This document shows positions 49,801-61,200 of a stretch of 64,000 nucleotides of DNA, in pieces (the first letter of the stretch is position 1; each line of letters opens with the position of its first letter). The notes below the pieces were generated by a model, which had not been told where the DNA came from, made no database searches, and saw only the letters and a program-made list of their open reading frames with translations. Location of the stretch: positions 124,001-188,000 of the forward strand of contig JAANDG010000023.1 in the NCBI GenBank assembly GCA_036852015.1, written 5' to 3'. This DNA comes from Pelodera strongyloides (lineage: Eukaryota; Nematoda; Chromadorea; Rhabditida; Rhabditidae). A program made the translations under genes and the position numbers.

Positions 49801-50823
49801 GAACAGTCCTTGATTTTTTCCGGAATTGTAATACTTATCTAGCTCGCTTTGGGAACATGCGCACAAATATATTTTACTTGTGGCCTCCATATGTCTGATA
49901 GACTCTCTCTGAGGCGCCGAAAAGAAAAGTAATCGATTGTCAATGAGGTTTTTTACTAGAGCTTTGTCAACTATTTCATCTTCAGCGTCTTCTGTGATTT
50001 CTGCAAGCAATTGAAATCTCAAAGTCAGACGCGCATCACTGCCACAAAATCGCATCTCAGTGGTCACAAGAACATCGATGATGACTGCAAGTGTGAGGAG
50101 GTAAACAAAATTGCTTATGTGAAGAAATAAAATTAAAAACTGTAATCAATTATGCCGCCCCGGTTTTGTTCACTTATCACAATAAATGTGGAGAGTACAT
50201 GGTTAGGCAAGCGAAAAATACACGTTGCTTGGTTGAATGTAGCAGTTATGTAATTAGCGCACAATATTATGTACTACTGAACACAAATTGGACGAGCTTT
50301 ACCTAAGGGCGAAAATGCGAAAAATATATTGTAGATGCCTCCCGGACTCTATGATATCGAAACAGAAATGTGCACTCCGGAAATCGATGACGCCAAGGAT
50401 TACATTCCACCCGAGATTCAAAACAACATATTGGATAAGAGACCGGTACATATAATTTATCGCACATGTTTATAAAAGGTTTTATGATTTATTTTTAGTA
50501 TAGTTTAGCGTGTCGAATGCTTGATCACAAGGTTGCTCTACATTTGTCGGTTTCAGATCTCAATGTTCATCACCGTCTACCTTATGGATTTAGAGCAGAG
50601 AGGATCCAGGGAAAGCTATTTGTCTGCTTTTGGAAAGGCCATATTGCAGAGGTAAATGTTGTAAACTGTCCTTCCTGTTACGTATCTACTTTGGTAACTT
50701 TGGGAACGTGCATATAATTATTTTTATATGATTTTTGGTTTCAGAAGGATGGCTCAGTCGACTGTGGCCTGCTTCCTTTTGGGAATTGATGTGAAATTGG
50801 CTTTGCCTACATTCAACGTCTAA
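46840..50823 (+). CDS. Secreted cysteine-containing protein of unknown family
   Basis: I do not recognise this protein. Exons: 46840-46939, 48744-48869, 49393-49452, 49608-49701, 49986-50100, 50335-50445, 50557-50651, 50745-50823; 780 nt, 259 residues, all phases consistent. It starts with a clear signal peptide (MRGLLICLTIYTVLVQC). The mature part has about 13 cysteines, with clusters VNQCPCAKLENTC, VFCDFCKQL and DDDCKCEEMP, which suggest disulfides. A region at about 55-100 (IPGCIKIKAEG, ITKPIKNLVAEIEMRIG) reads like beta strands and could suit a lipid-binding or ML-like fold, but I see no diagnostic motif. The C-terminus (VACFLLGIDVKLALP) is hydrophobic. Intron 1 is 1.8 kb and intron 2 contains a retroelement-like insertion. 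Confidence 0.85.
48955..49299 (+). mobile_element. Interrupted repeat with LINE-like 3' fragment
   Basis: The left half of the short repeat (CTCTAGCATTAACCGGTACAT, to 48975) and its right half (from 49279) enclose about 300 bp flanked by TACAT (48971-48975, 49274-49278). The enclosed DNA encodes, up to a stop at 49140-49142, a basic stretch with RKHSFVHRTS that resembles the last residues of non-LTR reverse transcriptases. It ends in an AAT-rich tail (TAATAAATTATTA). This fits a 5'-truncated LINE insertion inside intron 2 of the secreted-protein gene. Confidence 0.5.
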
Positions 50824-52284
50824 GAAATCCTCGGATCGATGTGTGATATTGCCCTGTTTCTGTATCCATGTATAATAATGTCAACCTTAAAATGTTGTCT
50901 GGATAGTTGGCTAGTTTGTTCGACCCTCTTTAACCCTGCAAAACTTTAACTCGCTTGCAATTGAATATTCAATCGTTTCAATCCTAATCGATCGTCCAAC
51001 GGGTGAATTGCTTAAAAATTTGCTTCCCGAATTGGTTAATAACTGTGTTTATTTTTCGTCTGTCTTGAATAACTTGCCTTGTTGTTTCCCAATAAATATA
51101 GCAATAAAGAAATCAAACATGTGAATCACGCTTTTGCTCACAAAAAAATAACAAGTTATAATAATAAAAATTTATAAAAGAAAGAAAATAACAAAAAAGA
51201 AGCGATAAGCTATGCGAGATAAACTTTGACTCTCAGAAATAAATGTGGAAAGATAGCGGAAGAAACACAACTGAAAACGAATTGTAATAAACCCCATAGT
51301 TAGAGCTGTAAAATAAAATGTAACTATAAAAAACTATAAGTAATCTCAAATAAATCATGGTTATTGCGTACCTAGAACTGAACAAAAAAGGTGCAGTGCT
51401 GCTGCCGGTGAGGAATTTTAAAATAAAGAATGGGATCAAGAAGATAATAGGTATAGGTAACAGTCTAAAAGGATCTTAGAATTTCATTCTATTAATTCCA
51501 TGGGAATTCCTTTAAAATAAATAAATGAAAAACTTAAATGAAAAACAATCAAGTGCTATTTCATTGAAATCAATAAGTAAGGAATAATTTTGTATCATAC
51601 TTTTTGTCATGCAAAAATTTCTAAATCTTATGACACAGATAATGAAACAGGAGAGAAGAACCGAGCTTTCTAAAAAATAGATGTAACTCTGTATCTATGC
51701 AAAAAATATGCAAAAAAAAACAGTAAATTTATCACATAAATATTCATTCCACAAGAAAAGGAGCATACAGTTGGGAGAACAAGTTGTTTACAAAATAATA
51801 TTTAAATTTTAACGATACATATCAGGCTAACTTTGGTGGACCGGACATTATTGACAGATGAAAATCCTAGAGAAAAGACTCACTTCGCATACATGCAAGT
51901 GAAAAAGCTTATTGTGCTAATGTTTAGGGGACACCATTGCAACAAGTAATGGAAAATAATTTTGATCACACAACTCCTCTTTTTTAACAAATGTTTGTTC
52001 ACACAGCTCGAGAATAACCAGATTGCATACGATTTGGAACCGATTGTAGCATAAATTACCATGAAAACGATAAAAAGGAGGCATTTATGATGATAATATT
52101 TCTGTAGAGATTACCGGAACAGACCAAGGACCCGAGATACACTTTTGTTTATGTAATTTTTAGACCAACACAAACACATAGGATATTTAATAAATTGAAT
52201 ATATTTTAATGCTTCCGGAGGTGCTTCACTTAATGGCGAGTAAAAAGTTAAAGATCTCGCTGACAAATATTGGCTATTGATTGA
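50824..52284. other. Convergent intergenic region
   Basis: AT-rich sequence between the secreted-protein gene and the 3' end of unc-10. I see nothing else in it. Confidence 0.45.
51091..51108 (+). terminator. Paired polyadenylation signals
   Basis: Two AATAAA hexamers (51091-51096 and 51103-51108), about 270 nt past the stop of the secreted-protein gene. Confidence 0.6.
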
Positions 52285-55200
52285 TTATTGAGCGCCAGTG
52301 AGTGAAGTCTCGGAGTCCTTTCTAATAGGTCCAGTTCCGGCCAGACTGCTGCTATGGTAGAGTTTGTACCAGCCGATGATAGGCTCTGAACCCAGGTCCA
52401 GATCATCGAGCCTTATCTGAGCGATGCCCATAAACGACTTGCGCTCCATGCGGCCGTAGTCACCGAGCACTGTGATCTAAAGAAGCACACTTTGGTTCAG
52501 ATTTATCCTTCTTGAGAAACTCTACTACAAAAGTGATGCTAGTGATTCTTATCCATGTGCTTATTTTACGTTTTGAATGATATTGTGAATGAAGTCTCAA
52601 AAAAGGAATAACGCAGCAGTATTGTTGTCAATTCGAAAACGAGATCATGTACCTGAAGCATCTTCTTCTTTGGAGTATCGTTAAAGATGAGATGTTGCTG
52701 GAACAGTGGAGCAGTCGTCTTTCTAACGGGGTTCGTCTTAGCTTTGGCGATGCACTGCTTTCCTTCCATTAGGTATACTTTAACGTATGGAGCTGTAAAA
52801 AAAATGGGTATTTGAGGGAAGGTACATGATGTTGGCTTGCTGAGGCGATTGGAAGAAATAACGAAAATTAAATGAGGCATCACAGAAACGATGGTTTTGA
52901 TGTTAAGTAAGTATAACAATGACGTGAAAATTCCACGAAAGCTGACGCGCTATCTGTCATGGGCAATGGATAACATGAAGGTATGTTTTACATTTCACAT
53001 TGATTACACCATTCACCTGGATTAATCTTGGTCCCAGGCTTGACCACCAAATTCTTGGCTCTAATAATCTCCACGTCGATTCCTGCTCTACCAGCCACGA
53101 TGCCTATCTGTATCTCTCCGAGAACGGGCGAGGCAAGAACCTGCCTTCCAACTACCTGACCCGGGCCCAGATTGTCGACAAATGTCCCAAGAGGACCATC
53201 GGGAAGTACAGGCAACCAGCTGAAAAATGGACAATCACATATTTTGCTCCTTCCTCACTCAGGCTGGGTAAACAGCCAAATGAGTGGATGCCCAAGTGAG
53301 TATCAACATACACAGCTTCTCTTGGAAATGAATGAACTTACACAAAACGTTAGGTCTTACTTGTCTGAGTGTCCGCTGTCCGTGCTTTCTTTGCTTGTTT
53401 GTTTCAGAAATGGAGCTGTCTGAAGGCGATCCGAACTCAGATTCTCCGGAATTCCCACTTCTTCAGAACGAGCGAAACCAGTGCGCCTACCATCTGTAAT
53501 TAGAATATAAACAATTGATTATTGTCTATAATCTTCGATCTTTATGCATATCATAATAAGTCTACGTCTAGTTTTCTAATGATTACAAACTTAAATATAT
53601 GATAACTCAAATCTAAATCATTTTATGCATGAGAGTTTTAAGAAACAAACATGTTATGGCTCACCCATTTGAGGATTTCTGCCTGGAATCAGTCTGGTCA
53701 TCAAGCTCTTCTTGCGTTCCTTTGCCTGTTGTAGTTGCTTGTTACTTTCCTGCTGCGAATTGTTGCCACCTCCTGAATTTTTATGTTTTTTTTTTCCCGC
53801 CTGAATGTAATATATGTGCTTCTTATAACTGAAGGAGGCTAATCTCGGGATTTTTTCACTACTTCCAGTTACATCACTTTACCTTACGGATTGACGGCCT
53901 CAATTGCAAGGTGGAACGTTTCGGAGAGTACTATAATACGCATAAATAAGGTCTATGGTGTAGTATTAATAACATACTCATCGATGGAACATGCTCCTGA
54001 TAGTCTTCCTGTCTTTCTTCGCTTTCAATTTCTTGTGGCGGACGACGACGGTTGATCGTCCTAATATAGGTGAAATTAATTGAATTTCGATTTTAACTAG
54101 AACACATAGTCTGTGATTTGATTACAACATCTATACTACCCAGTGCTTTAATCCTTTACCAAGAATGACAAGTTTCGCACCGCCTTGGTCAAAAATGATA
54201 AACAGTACCTAACAGTTGGCATGCTGTGAGCCGAATGAACACTCGTCGTTTCACTGCCATCGCTACCGTAACCCATTGCCTCTTGCATAGCTTCCATCAC
54301 CACCCGGCCATTGGGCGACCGAGGATCGTTATATCTAGAGAAGGGTAACATTATATTGTTTCGATATAGGTGTAACAGACCTCTACATCATACGACATAC
54401 TTATATACACTTGCGGAATATGTGGCGTAGTGATTTATTTGTAATTGTTTACCTTTGATGTGGCATCATTCCCTGCTGCATTGGCATCATTTGTTGCTGC
54501 TGATATCTATAGTATGATTAAATTATTTTGTGCGAGAGAATGTAACGACTGCAAGTTCCTAAGTTCTGTCAACCGCCACTTACTTCTAGGGTAAGGTGAC
54601 AAAACTAAACAGAGACGATATCATTATTACTAAGGGTAGAATTTATAAGGCCGCCCAATTATCCTTATTACTTTATAGATGTACATATTATACAAAATCA
54701 TTATAGACGAACCCCTGTGGCATCTGTTGCATTTGTTGCATGGGTTGTTGCCCCTGCATTTGGAATTGTTGTGGTGGCATAGGCTCCACGTCTTGCTCGT
54801 AATACGGTTCAGAAGGAAGATTTCTGCTGTACATTCTGCTCGCGCTCATCTCAGCCGCAGTCACTAGAAATGCGTGTGTATTTGATAAAGAACATCCGAA
54901 ATTTCGCAAATTATATACTAAACCAAAATGTGAAAAAAATCAGTGCATACAGCGTTGTATGACAAAAAAAGAAGGTTTGATTTCATTGTGTGTGATGCAA
55001 CCAAACAAAAGAGCTGTTGGGGATCTGTGAACAAATTTTGTGAGGGTTTTAAGCAGACGCATAAATATGACATTGAAACTCATTAGCATATTTTGATTAA
55101 AACGAAATTGTGCCCTATTCTGCCCATGAATGGCTGTACGACCAATGTGCAATTAACGGAATATTCAAAAAGCGGGATGTGAGGCATACAACCAGGTATA

Positions 55201-58200
55201 TATAAGAATGGTTTAAAATTAAATTACTGAATCGTGTCAAGGTAAAATAAAAAAATGGTTTCGTTGTGAAATTATTACCATTTCTGACAATTGCGCATTG
55301 ACGTCGCACTAAAATTTGAACACAAAAATTGTGATGTTGTGATGTCTAGTTTCAACTTCTTTGATTTACAATGCTAGTTTATCCACTGCACTGAAAATGC
55401 TGCGTAGAAGAAACGACCCACTTGGTCTCATCGCAGTAGCCGAACGTGGTCTTCTGTGTCGGTATCGCTGCATCGGTACTGGTTGAGTGTAACCGTGATC
55501 ACTCAGATACCCCGACTGGTTATTAAACGTCCAATCATCTTCGGGTCGAACCTACACAACACAAATTGTTCACTCCACGGATACAATTGTAGTACATACT
55601 TACATTTTTACAATACAAGGGTAAAACAAAGTACATGATCATTGAGTATTTCATACACAGAGAACAGATCTCTCTCGATATATCTCTCAGTTTCTCGCTC
55701 AGTCAAGCAAAACTGTCAATCCTGCCTACCTCTCTATTATAATCTCGTATTGGCGCTCCACGTCCAGTGATCCCCGCTCTATCATACGTTCTGGATCGTC
55801 GCATGCCTACCGGGTCCAGGAGTTGCTGAAATATTTTGAACTACATTCCATTTTAATCTTCCCACTCCTACCCTCTGCCACTCCTACCCTCTGCCACTCC
55901 TACCCTCTGCCACTCCTACCCTCTGCCTCTCCTACCCTCTGCCTCACTCCTACCCTCTGCCTGACTCCTACCCTCTGCCACTCCTACCCTCTGCCACTCC
56001 TACCCTCTGCCTCTCCTACCCTCTGCCTCACTCCTACCCTCTGCCTCACTCCTACCCTCTGCCACTCCTACCCTCCTCCTACCCTCTGCCTCACTCCTAC
56101 CCTCTGCCACTCCTACCCTCCCACTCCTACCCTCGGCCCTCTGCCTCACTCCTACCCTCTGCCTTCACTCCTACCCTCTGCCCACTCCTACCCTCCGCCT
56201 CTCCTACCCTCTGCCTCACTCCCTACCCTCTGCCACTCCTACCCTCTGCCTCACTCCTACCCTCTGCCACTCCTGCCTCACTCCTACCCTCTTACCCTCT
56301 GCCAACTCCTACCCTCTGCCTCCCTCTGCCACTCCCACCCCCTGCCTCACTCCTACCCTCCGCCACTCCTACCCTCTGCCACTCCTACCCTCTGCCACTC
56401 CTACCCCCTCCCCCTCCTACCCTCGCCACTCCTCCCTCTGCCACTCCTACCCTCTGCCTCGCCTACTCCCTCACCCTCCCTCTGCCACTCCTACCCTCCC
56501 ACCCTACCCTCTGCCACTCCTACCCTCTGCCACTCCTACCCTCTGCCACTCACTCCTACCCTCTGCCTTGACAGCGAGCGGTCGTGTGTCCACCAAAATG
56601 ATCTGTCCTAATGATCAGACCCCTATTTCTCGTCCCGATATTTCTATTCGACAAACAATCACCGAATTATTCACTGATCTGAAGGCCTTCATTCGAGAAG
56701 AACTCAAGGAATCATTCCGCCGTACTGAACTCAAGAATCAATTCGTCGTACTCAACGTGGAGGAGAGCAAAGGGGTGAGTTATGACTTTGATATTGTTTG
56801 CAAGATCATGTCTTTGTCGAATAACTCACCCGGCTCCTTTCAAATTCTGGGCCGTATAGGCAAATTCCGCAATAATTTTATTCGCCCTATCATTTGTTGT
56901 ATGAATCCCGGCTGCCGCCTTCCCTATTTTAAGGAACTATCTACGAAGCTCAAATCCATCGCAGAACTCTCTCACATCACGGTTCGTCGTGCTGAAACAC
57001 CTCAGCAACGTCACGAAGGATTTCTTCGTCGTCAAGCTGCACGAGCACAGTTAGAGATCAAAGTCCAACCAGAATCATCAGCTGAGTTGCCCATGACCCC
57101 ACAGGCAATAGAAGAACCTCGACAGGAAATAAATGAGCAATTGCCCCCGCCCAATTTGTCACCCGAAGTGACACCGCAGTTATCCTCCCCTCAGGTGCTC
57201 GTAAATGAGGCAATTGCCAATACCGAACAATTGCCATCAGCTGACCCAATGTTAGACATTATTGCTTGTATTGCACAAACATTAACAAAATCGTTAGATA
57301 AAAAATCTAAATGAAGATGTTGTAAAGTTTCGGAAAAATTAATGGATAATAGATAATTTATATAATTTATTCTTTATAGTAATATGTATGACCTTTATGA
57401 TAGTGTGTATTAGTTTGGACCCTTGTTAGTAGGAACTGTTGTGAAGCCGTTCGTCTTAGGGTATCCTTTTGATTACATTTGTTTCTATGTGTGTATCAAT
57501 AAACTATTATAATCTTCACCGAGCAACTGCAAAAACAAAGTTATGGAAACAGGCTGGTAGCACTTGTTATTTCATCAAGTGGCTACCTGTCGTGGTCCGG
57601 GCGCTCCATCGTAAGTGTATTCATAACCATATTCAACTTGCGACCGTGGACCGTATCCACCATATCCCATTTCTGACCGAGGCCGTTGTGGCAGGCCAGA
57701 GGAATACGGGGACATACGTCGCATTCGAAGTCTCTGTAAAATAGATTAGTCAATATGTCTGTAGTCCCTGGACATAATGTTGCTCAATGCTTTGATCCTC
57801 AAAAAAAAAAAGAAGCCCGGCGAGTATTTTTAGCGAAACACCATGGACATTTGCGGGAAGTACATTATTGCATTACTACTTGCAGTTTAAAAAAAATTAA
57901 AATCCTGACTGCTCTCAGTGGATTCTCCTCGTCCATGTCAACCAGTGTGTATTTCAATGGTTGTCCGTCCAGCGGAACGGTAGAAAACTCAATTAGCGTC
58001 TCGCCGAGAAATGAATTCGTCTCATATTTGTCGTAGTCCCACACGGTCACCTAAATAATTGATCTACAATTTTTTTTATCTATTGAAAGAATGTCGGATA
58101 GTTGAAATCTGTCGTGTTTATTAGTTTGTTGGATGCAGTGCAATTTACCTCCAACACTCGTTCCATAAGAACAGGCTCTGTAAGCTGTTTATAGCAAAAG

Positions 58201-61200
58201 TTTTCATTCCAAACTGGCATCAGTGTTTCCGCTAAAACAGCCGATTGGCGACGAGATGCTTCGCTGAAACAAGATAACATATTCCAGAATTCAAGAAATG
58301 AATGAAAGATTCCAAAGGCATAGTTTTATAAAAGTGAAATGAACTAGGTTACACTGGGAAATGATATCGATTAAAAATGACATATCGTTTTATGTGATTC
58401 ACCTTCTGTCAGGTAACAAGAAGATCTTCACATAAGGATTTCTAGGCATCCCATCTGGACGTGGTGGAAGGTCCATTGCCCTGACCAGTGTGACTGTCAA
58501 CAGCCGCTCGTGCAAGGAATAAAACAGGGAGAGCTGGAAACAGATTGTTTTTGGTATTTACAAAAATTAAGAATTATCCACGTTAATAATTTTGCGTTGC
58601 GAAATCAAAAAAAATTTCAAAATAGGAAATATCTTTCCCGAAAAAGAATGTGATATCTAGCTTTATTGTTCAAATTACCTCAATACGGCCGAATATCTGT
58701 CCTTTCGCGAACTGCATTTCTGGAGCAACCATTGTTGGCATTGAACCTAAACTTTAACATTAAATAAATTGTATCACCCTAAGAAAAGCTATAAATTGCC
58801 ACAAGAGTAACTGTTAATTGGTAATTTTTATTACAGTACCTGTTATAAACTTTAACTTTTACGAGTAAAGTAAAGCAATCGTAAAACTTCCACATAAAAC
58901 GGCTACGTTCAACAATACTTTTTTTCGAATTATTCGTGGCTAATTCCTGAAAACGAGGCGTTAATGGATGGTTTCCGCCAATAAGGCATAATGAGCCGGG
59001 GACAGAAAAAAAACGGAAAATTCGAAATTAAACCGATGCGACGCTCCCAGGAAATTAGCCGCAAAAGGTCACGATATAGCAAAAAACACCTCTTCACTGA
59101 CCACAATACATTTGTAATATTTTCCCATGAAACATTTTTGTCCATCAACTTTTACATATAGCTCACTATATAAAATTAACTCCACGCGTAATAATCGAGA
59201 GCTTAATGCGAGAGCTTGAAAGCCCATAGTGCTAACATCGATCCCAAACGTTAAAAACGACGGCAACGTCATTTGGAATGTATTTACCTGTCGTCTGATA
59301 GTAAACGCTTGGATGTGTTCTTCTCGGACTTGTTTGTTGCAACATATGCAAATGAGGAAGGATTGCCGACTGAGAGTGTGGTATCTGAGTCGTCAAAAGA
59401 GGGCTCGTTGAAGGCGATCGCATCAGTAGATCTTCTGAAAATGAACAACAGACTCAAATTTAAAACGCAGATTGGTAATAGCAGCGTAAAGCTTCCCTTG
59501 AGGATATTTCCCAAATAAATAATCATTGGGCTGCCTGAAACTTGTTGAAAACTGCTATGTGGAGACGACGTTGGCCACCAACCTTGCGCTGCAACCAAAT
59601 GCGGGTTCGGCAGAACTCTCTGTTGCGCAGTGCCTAGATAAGGAGCAAGAGCCGGAGCTATTTGCTGCCCGGCAGCAGCTCCGGTCCACGTTCGTTGTTG
59701 CACGTTCAGGAAATCATCTCCACCAGGAATGCTAAATGAAAGCAATATTAAATGTTTGAAGCACTAGTTAACAGTAGCTTTCTAAAGTATAATAAACAAA
59801 TAAAGAAGAATAATAGTAAAAAGAAAATATAAATCAAAAGGTTGTTGGCGCAGCATCAAAAAAAGTTCACCTCGTTGACCTGCTGACGATTAGCTCCACT
59901 TGCGAGTCGTTCTTACTTGCGGCGATTATCTCATAAACCTGGTCAAATGTGGCATTTTGAAGGTTTTCACCGTTCCACTCAAGAACCTCGTCACCTGGAA
60001 CGAATCATTTAAAAAACATACTGACAAGGGACAAGCGTCAAAAGTAGGGCCGAAACAAATGTTATTGAAATATGAAGTAGTCGTTTGGATAGTTTTGTAA
60101 AGTTCACCAGGTCTCAATCTTCCTATTGTGTCTGCAACCGATCCGGTCCTCACTCTGGTAATAAAAGCTCCCAATCGCCCAGTGTCGGTGCGACGCCCGC
60201 CTACCACCTAAACTGTGCACAATGTAAAATATTTAGTGCAACGAAAACAGCTCGATTAGAGAATGAAGACAAGTGAGAGTATATGAAGATAACATCCGTT
60301 TACCACATACGTAACCTCTATGAAACTGATTCGGCCAGCCTAATTGTATGTAAGCCTAAGCCTGAGATATATTGTGCTTAAAAAAGTAGCGCGTGCCGAC
60401 CTTAAGCCCCAAATCTCCATTAGAAGCGCAATCTGTCCGATGAAGTAACATGTGTCCTATCAAACGTCGTTGGTCGGCCGATGGTTGCCATGTGACAGGA
60501 TGCTGAACAAAATTTCAATTGATAATTTAAATATCGCGTTGTATCCAGTGCAACCAACGTTAATAAGTAACAATATCTAGATTGTGCTCAAATCTCCCCG
60601 GATCAGCTTACCGAAAGATATGTCCTAATTTTGGCAGCAAGAATGTCTCCTGGTATTACATTGGATTTGGACACAGGTGAACTCCGGTCGTCCCGCTTCA
60701 TGCCAAGGGGACCTAAAAAATTGCTTATGAGAGCCACTGAGCAATGGATGTATGCAATAACAAGGATGAGATAAGCTTAGCAGTTACACACATATGATAT
60801 GTTCTCAAATCTAAAACTCACTCTTCCGTCCATTCTTAAGTTTGTCTGGTCCGTAGATGTAGCGAAGAAGATCTGAATTTTAACACATTATTTTGGTTCG
60901 TTTTCTTATACGGCCAGAAAGCACGTGATGCGGACGCTGTCAAAATGATGCAAACATAATTTTATAATGGTCGGAACCTTAACGCAAACACCACCACATA
61001 AAAAAATGATCACAATTTGTAATGTGGGCAGAGATTTGACAGGGGAAGGATTAAATTCACTGACACAGACCCTTCTCTGATGTGCATTCGTTGGGCACCC
61101 GTTGAACTGCTTCTTCCCCACTGAAACCGTCTGAAGTAGATGGCATCTCTTCCTCACTTGAAGACATCGACCGTAATTGTCTGAAAATTTGGTTTCCCTG

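Noticed and set aside
55823..56611. 262-codon Pro/Leu/Ser/Thr frame
   Set aside because: Translation of the 16-bp satellite; no start context or domain. The unit length is not a multiple of three, so all frames look similar.
59284..59745. 153-codon minus-strand frame across two unc-10 exons and their intron
   Set aside because: Reading straight through gives a frame that cannot join the C2A exon. Splicing 59583 to 59434 gives the Ser/Pro linker and enters C2A in phase.
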